A stretch of DNA of 64,000 nt from Perkinsus olseni. Taxonomy: Eukaryota > Perkinsozoa > Perkinsida > Perkinsidae. The stretch spans positions 62,001-126,000 of the forward strand of contig JABANP010000091.1 of NCBI GenBank assembly GCA_013115135.1. The letters run 5' to 3'. Under the pieces are notes generated by a model that saw only the letters and a program-made list of their open reading frames with translations, was not told where the DNA came from and made no database searches. The translations under genes were made by a program, and so were the position numbers. This document shows, piece after piece, positions 22,431-33,521 of the stretch (position 1 is the first letter of the stretch; every line of letters begins with the position of its first letter).

Positions 22431-22729
22431 CGAGTATCCAACTTATATCAGGACTGTTTCTTGCGTTGTATTTGATAGGGATGGCACGTGTATAGGTTTT
22501 CACTGATAAGAACAGTGGTATGAGTGGCGCCGGGTAGAGGGGTGCTCAGTGTTGTGTCCCACGACTAACTACCCTGTCGAAGGGAACCAGGAGAATGTTA
22601 GCGTGTCTTCTTCATCACTATCCTCTTTTCTCGCCATACCAACGGCAGTACGTACCTTGTCCACACGTGTCATTCTCTGCGTTCAACGATCCTGGTCGTT
22701 TTAGGTTGTTGAGGCTTCAGCTGTCCGCG
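22431..22729. other. Spacer between WDR70 and transporter 1
   Basis: Short spacer. An in-frame ATG near 22595 could extend the next gene upstream. No other signal. Confidence 0.3.
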
Positions 22730-24339
22730 ATGGAATTTTCCACCTTTCGGGGCGCCCGCATGTGTCACGATCCATCCTGCAGTACAAAGCAGAGTCCTCC
22801 CTAGTAGTTTCATGTCGAGGCTTCCATCCCTTTTAGCAATGGCCTCGCCGCCTCTGCACCATCGGTTACTTGGAGGGCCTATGCACTGCTCATCATTACC
22901 ATGTTCATCTTATCAGGATGGCAAGTCGAAGGCAAAGTTATTTTTTTCAAAGCGAAAGTTGAACCCTCTCACGTTTTCTCTTTACCCGTCAAGGTGGGGC
23001 GCCGTCTGGACTCTACTACCCGTCAGCGTCCCCCCAGGTTTGGCGGCCGCAGTGCTTTTGTGCTTCATCGACCGCTCCTTCAAGCTGCCTGCTCGCGCCG
23101 ACCTACCCCTGTTAGTGTACCTGGGTGCCGCTACCGGTGCAGCAACCGTAGCGTTCCTTGTGGGTAAGCAGGAAGCTGATCTTCCCTAGTCGTAGCCCCA
23201 TACACTGTGTATCACGAAGTCGCGGGTCGTTGTAGGCCTAGAGTTGTCGAGCCCCCTGATCGCCTCAATGCTGCAGCCCACAGTCCTTGTCTTTGCCTAC
23301 ATCCTGGGCATACTCCGAGGGACGGAGCACCGCTCGAGGAGGAGGGTCCTCGGAGTCGTCACATGTGTTGCTGCAGCTGTTAGTGCGGTCATCAGCGGCG
23401 AACACATCGATGGTGGGTTGTCTAGTCAAAAGCCATCTTTGGTCTGCAGCAAACCCCTTCAGATGCCCATCCCGTGGACTGGTCAGTGCTACTAGGGGGC
23501 CTGCTCATCCTGCTACAGTGCATCCTCACTTCATCTATCATAGTCCTGCAGCGAGGACTCCGGCATCTCTCTCCACCCTACTTGACAGGTACCTTCGATA
23601 ACCCTTGCCTCCTGTGTCAGTCACTGCCTCAGGTTGCTCCTACCTCATCGGCTCCATTACTACGTTACTGCTGCTGCTAAGGTAGGCTCCCGCCCCTCCC
23701 CAATCACGCATCCAGCGCTAGGCCCATTCAGTTGGCGCGGCACCTGTGTGGCCCTCGAGTTGGACTGCGGTATCCTCACCTTCGCCCTCGGCTACTCGGG
23801 GTCCTCTAGCACCGAAGGTAGCTTTTCCAGTCGGCTGTCTCTGTTCAAGCTGGGCCCCTCAGGCTTGGTACTCCTCCTCTACGCTGTCCTACTGGCTACG
23901 TGCTTCGTATACTGTGCCATGAACTGGTGTAACAGGCAGACTTCTCCATCTGTGGTGAGGCCTAAACACATCTCCGAAAATGCACCTCGATCTCCCTCTC
24001 TGCAGGTAGCTAGCTTCATGACGCTACAGCCGGTCACGACGGCTATCGTACAGTATTGGCTTCTGCAGGAGACTCCCCTGCTGTTATGCAGGTCAGTGCC
24101 GGCGGCGCATCGCCCACACCTCACGATGCTTCACCCTCAACCCCGTGTTTATGCAGGTTCTCTTCTTTCCCTTCATCGTTGCAGGGGTCACGCTGGTGTC
24201 AGCGACAGCTAACCGGATACAAGAGCGCCCGCCCGAGGATGCTGTTGATAAGGCTCGGGAAATGCAGCAGCTCGAAGACGTGGAGACAGGACGTCCGGCT
24301 ACTGGCAAGAAGCAGCAGCATCTCACCGAGTGGCCTTGA
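22730..24339 (+). CDS. EamA/DMT-family transporter, tandem copy 1
   Basis: A multi-spanning protein with helix ALLIITMFILSGWQVEGKV, LAAAVLLCFIDRSFKLPARA, YLGAATGAATVAFLVG, TVLVFAYILGILRGTEHRSR, VLGVVTCVAAAVSAVISGEH, DWSVLLGGLLILLQCILTSS, LVLLLYAVLLATCFVYCAMN and NRQTSPSVV-ASFMTLQPVTT, then a hydrophilic tail to TGA 24337-24339. The order of helices, the GEH/GEE end of one helix and the S.LQPV near the last pair fit the ten-helix EamA (drug/metabolite transporter) superfamily, as in plant WAT1-like carriers. Substrate unknown. The start is uncertain, and a +1 break lies near 22955. Neighbour copy at 24410-26004. Confidence 0.7.
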
Positions 24340-24409
24340 GTGATTGCTCTTCAACAATTGAACTCTGTGATTCTCAATCCATGTGCCTTGCGTTGTGTGA
24401 AGGCAATTG

Positions 24410-26004
24410 ATGGTCGTAAGGGAACCCTCTCAGCTGTCCCAGACCATGGCCTGGCTACGGGTTCCTTCAAGAACGATGTTCTATAAGCCCAGTAGCCCTG
24501 GCATACATCCTCCTATTCGCCAACCTCGTCATCGGATCCGGCTGGGAAGTGGGCACCAAGCTTGCCCTCTCCAAGCTAGATATCAATCTGTTAACCCTAG
24601 CGTTCTATCGACAGTGTAAGCGGCAGCGTATGATTCCTATCAGTCGTCACACATTCCCTCATTTCAGTTTTGGGTTGCATAGTGCTATTGGTGGTTGATC
24701 GCTCCTTCAAGCTCCCTAAGAAAGAGGATGTGATGCCCCTGGCCGTACTGGGGGTCTGCACGAGCTTAGCTATTTTATGTTTCTTCAAAGGTACCATCAT
24801 AGACGCCCGCCTCTGTTGCTGCATCATTAGTTCTATCATCAGGCGTTCAACTCACCACCCCTCTTATCTGTGCCTCCTCCACCCGACTTTGCTTGTTTTC
24901 TGTTACGCTTTGGGCATTATCCAGGGCTGTGAGACCTACTCTCGCCGTAGAGTACTTGGAGTCGTTCTCAGCGTTGGAGCTGCTATGGCATCCTCCCTTC
25001 TAGGAGAGGAGTTCCGGGATGGTAAGCTGGGGGACTCCCTTCGGCTCTCCGCGTCATACCTCGGTGCAGTCAGTTCCGGTACGTGATTGATGTTGTGCTG
25101 CTTCTTCTGGCCAGGTACCCGCTCTGTCAATTGGAGCATCCTGCTCGGTTCGCTCATCATACTTGCTGGAGTGTTTTTCGCCGCAGCAGCTGTGGTCTAT
25201 CAAAGAGAGTCTATTCACTTACCATTCATTTACGTTGAAGGTACGTTGGTCTCCGTTGCCGTCCCTTGTCATCATCATCAGTCTTGTTCCACTGAACTCA
25301 GGCTATGCCTACGTTTTCGCCTCATTGACGACATTGACCTTCATCATAATGTGATGCATATCCCATCCTAGGCTCGCTGAATCCGAACTTCCCTTCAGAT
25401 CGCGGTTAGGCTGTATCTTTTCCCCTGACACCTGCAGTGACATGACGCTCGACCTGGGTCTTATTGGTGATGATGGAGCTCTTCACTTCGAGGGTGATTC
25501 TCCAGTTCGCTATCCATCTCTTCGTCCTCCTTTCATTTCTACTGATCTTGATTGACTACCGCTGGTGCGTCATCTCAGGGTGGCTCCTGCTGCTTTACGG
25601 CGTGCTACTGATCTCCTGCTTCCTGTATTGCAGTATAAATTGGGCCAATCGGCAGACTTCTCCCTCTGTGGTAAGCCTGTCTCAGCCGTACCTGTCCTAT
25701 GACACCGCATTTACGCAGGTCGCAAGCTTTGCAACCCTCCAACCCGTCGGAACGGGAACCTTCCAGTACTTGGTTACTGGAAAACAGGTCGTAAGCCTGC
25801 CCCAGGTAGGGACGCTCCGAGCCGCTAAACGTCGTAGGCATTCTTGCTCAGGTCGGAATGTACTTATTCGTTGTGGTTGGTGTGGTATTAGTATCGGTTG
25901 GACATCCACGAGAGCAGGAGCCAATCAAGTCTAGCGATGATGAGAAGGAGACGCTTGCAAGCGACCTCGAGGATGGTGTTGCCGTCGAGGACGAACTCGA
26001 GTGA
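24410..26004 (+). CDS. EamA/DMT-family transporter, tandem copy 2
   Basis: Paralogue of the preceding gene: ALAYILLFANLVIGSGWEVG, KLDINLLTLAFYRQ, FLGCIVLLVVDRSFKLPKKE (the DRSFKLP block is shared), TLLVFCYALGIIQGCETYSR, RRRVLGVVLSVGAAMASSLL, NWSILLGSLIILAGVFFAAA, LLLLYGVLLISCFLYCSINW, ANRQTSPSVV-ASFATLQPV, and an acidic tail SSDDEKETLASDLEDG ending TGA 26002-26004. Introns match those of copy 1. The donor after FYRQ and the acceptor at 24665 are phase-consistent. A +1 skip near 24490 is needed between the N-terminus and the first helix. Membrane carrier; substrate unknown. Confidence 0.75.
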
Positions 26005-26599
26005 AGTCCTAGCACGCTAAGTCAGCCGTCCGGTTAATCGCAGAGGAGCACACTTTCTACTTCGAGCTAGCAGGGAACTTATTTTCCTACTTGCTCAATT
26101 CGCTGAGACAATTGCCATCATTTCTTCTTTTCCTCTGTGCCTAGGCCGAGTAGCACATCACGTTTGTCTTCTCGGCAAATGCCGTTGAAATGCTTCATTC
26201 AAGATTTTTCGTACCTTAGGAGAAGCAGTAGTGGCGAGTTATCGGTGTTCTGCCGAAGTAAGCGGTTCACGAAGTTCAAAATCACGAGCCCGCCTAACTA
26301 ACCAAGTCATTTCGTTTTACTGTTCGATTGTCGCAATTATCCTGCCTTGGCGCTCACTCGGAGGGGTTGAGTTGTTGCTCCCGAAGGTGGTAACATATCG
26401 GAGCTCTCACTCGTAGGCAGGGTGAGTTCCTAGGCGTAGTCACTAACCATTAATGCCGCCGGTCCTGCTGGAAGCCTCGCTCCAACCTCTGCGTTCCCTA
26501 CCAAGGACCATCTGCCATAAACCCTTCTCAACAGTGCAGGTGCGATGATCGGATTTGGCTTGAACACCAAACCCTGCCCACTTCTCTCCAGGCACTGGT
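26005..26599. other. Intergenic or unresolved
   Basis: No open frame with a recognisable product. Probably the 3' UTR of the transporter and the 5' region of the helical-protein gene. Confidence 0.3.
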
Positions 26600-29500
26600 A
26601 GCTTCACGAGGCGAGGACACTGAACGGCTTCCCATTCATGCGGAAAGACCAGCGAAGTTTCCGTGCCTCGGCGATGCAGGAAGCGATGGCGTCCAGATCG
26701 CCTCGGTGTTCGACAAAATCAAGCACCGCAGGAGGTAGCCTTACAGGAGCTCCGAAAAGATCCACTCCGTTTCGAGTCCAGGAGAGGCGGTAGGACGGCC
26801 GTGGCGTTGTACACCCCGCCAAGTCAGCTGAATGGAGTGAGCGAGTTCGCGGAGAGCCGCGACATCTCGCTACAATTCACGTACATTTCTCGAGCACAGG
26901 TGAGTGGGCAGAGGCTCGCTCCTTGCGGTGGAAGCAGTAAACAGGCAGACATTCTCATGAATGCTCAGGGTCTCTCCAAAGGCCCGATTCGTAGCGAATG
27001 GGTTGTTACCTTCAGATTCGGGATATATCGGTATGGCACTCGATCAGCTACCAAACTATGCGCCAGCTGAAGCTACTGAACACCACCGACATCTCGGCGG
27101 TCGCCAGAGCTATGGCCTTCATGGGTTACCGGGACACTTTCCTCCTAAATGGCTTGGCTGATGCCATGTGGTGCTTAGCAAAAGTGACCTGCCGGACGAT
27201 CTTCTGCGCACCCTTTATGGCCCAATTTACTGTGTTGGAATCGCCAATAGTCCTCGTCAGGTCAGACGAGGCAGATTGTTCGACTCGGCGGAGATACTAC
27301 ATTCATTCCGAAAGCTCAACTTCATCCCGAGGATGCACGCGCTGGATGCCATAACAGCGGACTTGAGGCGCCAGGGCTGGGACAGATATAAGTGGCGTAG
27401 CGCCGATATTGCCAAGATATTCATGTACGTCCCGGGAGCCCTCACCTTCACGGTGTTGTCGCTCAGGGCTCGCTCGTTGTTGTCGTGTCGCCGTATTGCG
27501 ATCCAATACCGCCGTTCTGTGAGAATAACCGGGGATCGTGGCGATAGCGTACCTGCTCACTGTTGGTCCCTTGCGATGGCTTTTGTTCGAGAAGTTGTAG
27601 GACCTGACGGCGTTTATGCGCATGAGGGAGATGGCGGTTTGCAGGGATTGAACCCGGGTCTATAGATCGTGTGAATAGCGGCTTTGTTTTGTACTCCTCA
27701 GGTACTACTCATCTCTGCCACCGCGTGTTTGCCGAGAAGCTCCGTGACCAAGCCTTCCTCCAGGACTTGGAGGCCCACGTCGAGACCAAGCTCGGCCGTA
27801 TGTCCGCTAGAGACATCTCCCTTATATCTCGTTCTACCTCCATCAGCCTTGACCGATTGACGGAGGCCTTCCTTCGTTCGAAGGAAATCCGTACAGGAAA
27901 CCTACTGTATTTCTGCATCACCTTGTTGAAGGCGGATATCACCAGACCCCCTGTCAATTTCATGAATCGTCTAAGGCGTGAGATCGACTCTACCTTCACG
28001 CAGTTGAAGCCGGCCCACATCGAGCGCTTCCTGCATGTGTTCATGAACTTCGAGTGCTTCAGCGATGACAGGATACTCATCTGTCTCGCCCGGGCGACCG
28101 AGTCCAATCTGGAACGCATGAGTCAGCGTAGACTGCGGTCGATATTATTGGCCTTCCACAGGCTGTGCAAACCAACTAACTCCTTGTTGCCGCAACTAGC
28201 CAGCTCGAGTCCGGGCTGCAGTTCCGAGAGAGGCCATTCACGCTGAGACCATCGCGTTGCTGATGCGTGCATTTGCTGTGGAGTCGCCTCTGAAGCAACA
28301 ACAGAATACCAGGTTGATCCTCAATGATCTTGGGCAGACAGCTGGTGGAGCGACTCAGTTTGACCGGACGAACTGCAGCGACAAGGCACCCCATCACCTC
28401 GGAGGTCAACACCGTGGAAGAGTGCGCGGGCTCTGTATTTGAGAACAGAGTTTCTAAATCGCTGGAAGTAGTGGAGTCGGTCGAAGACAACACACCTTCT
28501 GCTGCTGCGGTTGGTGATCGTTCGGGGCGAAACGAGCCCCCGCCCTGTCGCGTAGTCCAGTCGAGTTCCACGGTACTGCGGTCTGAGCCCTCGCCACGAG
28601 TAGCAGACACTCAGCGTATTCCCAGTGTACGCTATAAGCCCGTTGATCCAGCTCTTGGTGCCGAGGATGGCCTGGATGAGGACCAGTTGGCAGTACTCAA
28701 GCAGATGGAGGAGGAAGTGCAGCTCCTCCGAGACATAAGGGAGCAGGAGATTGCTGGCGAAAACGTGTCCGTCGGCGATGTCCCAGAGACCGTCGACCTT
28801 GGGCCACGAGGAGAGTACGACGACTTCATCAACTCTGATAGAGTTCCTCGACTGATGCACGTGGTAGCCGGCAAGCACCCGGCGCACCACCGGTTGATCC
28901 GCAAGTTGGGGCGAATGGAAAAGAAGCTGGCTGATCTTTATCCGGAAACCGATAGCGGAGAGCCAGCGGTGAAGTCGCGAGAATACCAAGAAGTGGTGCG
29001 ACGGTGGAAAAGTCGAAAATCTAGGGAACTCACAGGAGAGGAGAAGCACCGATTAGCTGCAGGTTTCGAGAAGTTCACAATTCGATGGCGAAAGTGGCGA
29101 CGAAAGATCCTGGCGAAGTACTCCCATGTGGACTTCGACTCTGTGGCGAGAAATGGTCCGGGTAAATTAGAACGGCGGGTCGCTCGTCCGAAGAAGCTGG
29201 CGTATAATCAGAAGTCCTACTTGGCTCTGAGGAAGAGTGCTGCTTTGGCAGAGGCCTTGAAGGACACGCAGGGCCTGTCCTGTCGATCTCAGGTGTATGA
29301 GTCTCTGGCCCACAATGCGGTTGAACATGTCCGTGCTATCACAGATGCCGAAACAGCTTTGGAAGAGTTTTCTCAGCTCGTGTTGGCCATCGTGTCAAGC
29401 AAGGAGCCCTTAGGCGAGGCATACGGGGCACTTATTTGCTGGGTTCCAGGAGGCCCTGAATAGAGAGACTGCCCATGGATCGTATGTGAGACTGGTGACA

Positions 29501-29869
29501 GCCTACGTGGACCTGGTTCTCTCGGCCCGCACGATTAATGAGAGCATTGCTCGGTCGCTACTGGATAAGTGCTTGGACGACCCGACTGTGCGGCCCAATG
29601 ACCTTCTACTGCATGCCTGTCCTATAACCACGCTAGCCTATCTACATGGTCAACGGCGAGAAGAACTGCAGCATCGCTTGGCGAGTGCCCTGGCGACTCC
29701 TTCCACCGAGGCACTCTCCTCAGCGTCAACTTTACAGGATTCTGTCGCTTGCCTCCAGCTTCTGGGGGAGGATATCGGGCCTGTCTGTGAACGCCTATCG
29801 CTGAAGACGGAGAATGTCGAGAGAGCGGCCGCTGCGATACGAACACGGTTGTTGAAAGTTTCTGCATGA
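26600..29869 (+). CDS. Large alpha-helical repeat protein
   Basis: Exons from about 26640 read on to 29869. Helical repeats are visible: KLLNTTDISAVARAMAFMGY, SAEILHSFRKLNFIPRMHAL, MSARDISLISRSTSISLDRL, ADITRPPVNFMNRLRREIDS. A second half is rich in Arg, Lys and Glu (FTIRWRKWRRKILAKYSH), followed by more helices to RTRLLKVSA and a TGA. The pattern recalls FASTK/HPR-type mitochondrial RNA-binding proteins, but no RAP domain is evident, so this is only a suggestion. Frame breaks: about 27178 (-1 or +2), near 28230, near 28330, and 29428-29437, where skipping one base restores FAGFQEALNRETAHGSYV. The intron 27637-27701 contains a tRNA-like motif. Confidence 0.6.
27637..27701 (+). repeat. Intron with antisense T-arm in helical-protein gene
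   Basis: The intron joins AHEGDG-G to TTHLCHRVFAEK in frame. It begins gtttgcagggattgaacccg; the tRNA-like core GGGATTGAACCCGGG lies 8 nt from the donor. Confidence 0.75.
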
Positions 29870-30679
29870 CGTTTCTATCTCGGTCTTGTCGGGTTGCGTC
29901 TCAGCCAAGTACCATTCGGTGCTCCACCTGATTGAGCAAACCAGTTACGGGCCTTCTTGCCGAGGGGTGCTTCCAGGCTACGGGCCCTATCTGAGCCCGA
30001 AGCCTACTAGTCAACCAAGGAGAGCTGCGAAACTTACGTGTAACCGAGCTCGCATCAACACGGCGGTGCTGATAGCGGGATTATTAGCGATGATCAGCGG
30101 GTAGAGTGTAAGCGTTCATCCCGATGCACTGTGGCTAGTCAAGGCAGAGTTGGAACGATAGAGGCGAACCCAATCCGGCTCAACTTTCGGATACGTTCTC
30201 AAGCGAGATCGATGACACTTACGCATCCTGCGAGGTAGACGTTGTGAAATAAAAGATCAGATGGAGGAGTGGGCATCTGCTCGGTAAAACGCAGTAGCCA
30301 CTGAAGTTGATCGTAGCTATCATTGGTCACGACAATGGTGCAGGGTTGCCACTACGGTACACTGGCCCGTGCAGTACTGCATGAACGTTCCAAGAGCTCC
30401 CCGGAGAGGTCGGATGAAATCGGATTCACCGGCAAGACCAGGAAGCTGAGTGCAAGGAGAGCGAATAACTGTCCTGTTCTGACTCGCACTGAGACTGTAC
30501 GCAAGCGCAAAGCTTAGCGGGTCTGACATGTGCGTGCCACGAAATGAGCAACCCCAACAACGTTGGTACTCCCACTAGCAACATAAAAGTTTGGGAGAGT
30601 GCGTGACGAGCTCGGTGGAGCTTGCTGCTCGCTGTAGTCGAACTTGCCGCTCCCAGGTTCCCAACTCCCGTCTCTTCGG
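29870..30679. other. Intergenic region
   Basis: About 800 bases without a convincing gene. Short open frames occur on both strands. It should hold the promoter of the secreted-protein gene at 30680. Confidence 0.35.
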
Positions 30680-32322
30680 ATGCGACTCTCATCGGTCGGC
30701 CCGCTAATGCTGATCTGTGTGTCGGCTCTTGTGATGGGCGAGCATCACTACGAGTTTCAAGTCGAAATGAGGAATTACTGCATTGACGATCTTCGAGATC
30801 CTTTCGGTGAACCCTTACCCTGCCGGAAGTCCATGGAGGTGGAGACGTTGGGTTTCACACTTCCTGGTAGGGAAGACGGGGTGCTCACGACAAGAAGCCA
30901 CGTGATTGCCGCCGCTGGCTACGAAGTCTCGGTAGACTCTCACCCCAGTCATCCGTATCAGTACTTCATGAATATCAGGACACCAGACACCTACCGCGTG
31001 GAGCACCTGATTGACGGCCGAAGCGTTCTGGTTGGTGAAGTCCCATCACACCCACAGGTCGCCCCGGCCCTCCACTCGGTCGCCGATCTTGAAGAAGATG
31101 GATGGACCTTCCTGCAGATGAACTGTGGTGGGAGAGTTTGTGAAGATGTTTGGATCAAGAAGAGTATTGTCAAGTCCGATGAATCCCCTGGCACTGATTT
31201 CACGATCATGTACGCCAGCAACATCATGCCCGATACGTGGTCCTTCTACCTGCGCCATGACGATGGAACACCATTGCGTATTGTGGCTACAAATGAGAGG
31301 CATGGCGGGACCGTCCATCAGGAGATTTTTTTCACCAAGTTTGTGAATCGCTCTGGGCAGCCGACTTTGACGGAGGCTCGGCAGCATTTGTTCGACGTCT
31401 ATCTCATCAAACGGGGCCCCGAACCATCTACTTCTGCCGAGGATAGAAAACTCCTCGGGCACACGGAAAACTTCAAGGAGCTGTTGTTATCTGGCACGGT
31501 TCCTGTGGCGTCGAGGATTCCCTCCATTGCATCAGATTGGATTCCTGAATCGGCAGTTCGGCGATAATGATGCCATCCCTTACGACGTTGTTGAGCCGGG
31601 CTCGGCTGCAGATGTGTACTTCTCTGCTGCTAGTAACAAGCGATCTTTGAGGCAAGTACTCGATGTCGAGTACCCAGAGGGATGCCTAGAAGACAGTGAA
31701 TCTGATAAGTACTGCCTGTCCGTTGTAGGCAACACGGACTTTTCCGAGTTGGCATTCGAGCTTGAGGCTACTATCCGTATACCAGATATCGGTGATAAGA
31801 TGCTTAGTCTGGAGCTAAAGTTTGGTGCTCTCCTAGATATCGACGACTTGATCCTCGACTTCACTCTTGGAGGTGCTGGATGTGCACTCGTGTGGCAGGT
31901 TGGTGCTCGCTTTGGCCTTTACCGTGACGGTCTGCTTTGAAACCGATATTTCTGGTGACGATCTGTTCGACTCTGACGATTGGGTATTTGCAGGTAAAAT
32001 ATTACTCTCCGTCAGCTTCAGCATGAGAGTGAGCAAGACCGACCTTATCGAGGTCAAGATCGAAGGTTCGATCGACTGCAAAGCATCTGCTTCCACCAAC
32101 TTCCAAGCTGTCGGAATGCTCGGTGTCAGTATCTCGCCTCCCATCGGTGCAGCTGGTATGGCGCTCGACCTCACCGCTGAAACCCCTCATCTTCTGTCCA
32201 GCGATTGGGAGTTCGCTTCTGGTATTGAGTTCTCTCTGTCGATTACCATCTTCTCCTGGAAACCAAGTATGAGCCGAAGATTCCCCCTGTGGCAAGCCGG
32301 TCGTAAAGCTGTTGAGGTTTAG
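30680..32322 (+). CDS. Secreted protein, tandem paralogue 1
   Basis: The ATG at 30680 gives a signal peptide MRLSSVGPLMLICVSALVMG, then EHHYEFQVEMRNYCIDDL. Conserved cysteines sit in CIDDL, PCRKS, MNCGGRVC, GCLED and DKYCLSV. Blocks such as YASNIMPDTWSFYLRHDDGT and GGTVHQEIFFTKF are shared with the copy at 33522. An intron (about 31900-31992) joins ALVWQVG to KILLSVSFSM. The tail ends FPLWQAGRKAVEV and TAG 32320-32322. About 510 residues; extracellular or secretory-pathway. I know no named family; it is probably lineage-specific. One extra base at 31546-31548 relative to the paralogue breaks the frame. Confidence 0.75.
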
Positions 32323-32768
32323 CCTGGCGAGTGGGATATCCTGACAGATTGTCACCGACATCGAGCTTTTAGCTCTTTCCGCCAACGCGTGCAAAATCCT
32401 ACATTCAAAGTGCTATCACTCAGAATTATGAAGTGTTCATGTGACCAATCACATTTTTTCTTACTGCTGCAGGGTTCGCCTCTCTCAAAGGGCGTGTATC
32501 TCACCAAGCGGTACCGTTTTTACCACAGCCTTTTGCCCCTGCCAGTAGCCATCTCTGAGAGTTTATGTTATCAGTTGATTGTATCCGATTGCGTGTGTCA
32601 TCCGGGGCAGTGGTAAATTGGTTAGCTGGAGAGCAGCCCTTACAGGCTATTGCCGGTGCAGGCCTGTAGAGAGCGGTAGACAGGGAGGCAACGGTTATGA
32701 CCGTGAGCTTTCAACCTAGAGGTGACTTGTTGCGAATGGGTCTCACCTCGGTAATAGATAGCTCTACC
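32323..32768. other. Convergent intergenic region
   Basis: 3' ends of the secreted-protein gene (+) and the small minus-strand gene. No RNA gene or repeat could be supported. Confidence 0.35.
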
Positions 32769-33093
32769 TCATAACGCCAGAGAGTTCGGAGCATAAGCTG
32801 GATCAACTGAGCCAACGATCGCTTGGCATGTGCCTTGACGAGCGAAATAAGAGTCCCCTTGTGACACTGGTTGCTCTCTCAAACCCGTATCAATATCCTC
32901 TCGAGAGGCCATCAAGACTCCTGCCGTTGTATAATAAGCTAGTCGTCGTCACGACTAGCTTATCGTCGTCCACTCTGTGTTTTTCGTCGGCCTGGTGCTC
33001 CTCGTTTGCAAAGTAGAGCGTGATACCTCCTGCGCCATTTCCCTGGATGCCGAGAGTCTCCGTAGTCGGCTTCCCAGGCTTAGTTTCAGTCAT
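32769..33093 (-). CDS. Small hydrophilic protein, minus strand
   Basis: The ATG at 33093 (minus) gives MTETKPGKPTTETLGIQGNG then ITLYFANEEHQADEKHRVDD. A short intron (gtcgtgacg...ggcag) leads to MASREDIDTGLREQPVSQGD and SVDPAYAPNSLAL with a stop at 32769-32771. About 95 residues, acidic, no helix or signal. It lies between the two tandem secreted-protein genes, on the opposite strand, so it was either there before the duplication or inserted later. The join phase is off by one base. Unknown function. Confidence 0.4.
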
Positions 33094-33521
33094 TGAGACT
33101 CACGGCAGTATCGTGGCCTAATCGTCTCGAGTGAGGTTACGGCTTGCTGGCAGTTGTGCTGCAACACAATTCCTGTTCAAAGGTGATAGCCCGCACTGCG
33201 GTGGCGAAGAAGAGGTGCAGCACTCGAGGACCTAGATGGACCGCTCGGCTCTCAGTCGCATGGGGGCTTCAACACTTTGGAAGTGTGAGAGAACATGGAC
33301 TACCAGCTGCATATAGAGCCCAAGTCTGCGTCTGTGATAAGTAGACGGTTTGATGTCACCGATTTGCACGCGAGTGTTGTGACGCTCAGCCGTGATTCCG
33401 ACGCGTCACGGCTGGCCGGACGTATTTAGCGGTGCGTAGGACGGAACCAGCTGACTGTCCCTGCTAACCCGCATCACGCAGTCCGCTTATTGTTCTCAGG
33501 GTGCTTCTGAGTCTCCCCACC
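33094..33521. other. Divergent spacer upstream of secreted paralogue 2
   Basis: Promoter region for the small minus-strand gene and the plus-strand secreted paralogue. No distinct element recognised. Confidence 0.3.

Noticed and set aside
31890..31995. A conserved +1 frameshift after ALVWQVG in both secreted paralogues
   Set aside because: A GT-AG intron at the same place in both genes (ending tatttgcag in copy 1, tttccaag in copy 2) joins VWQVG/VWQAG to the next exon in frame, so no frameshift is needed.
32604..32680. tRNA-like A-box region
   Set aside because: There is an A-box-like GTGGTAAATTGGTTAGC but no matching T-arm or acceptor pairing downstream.
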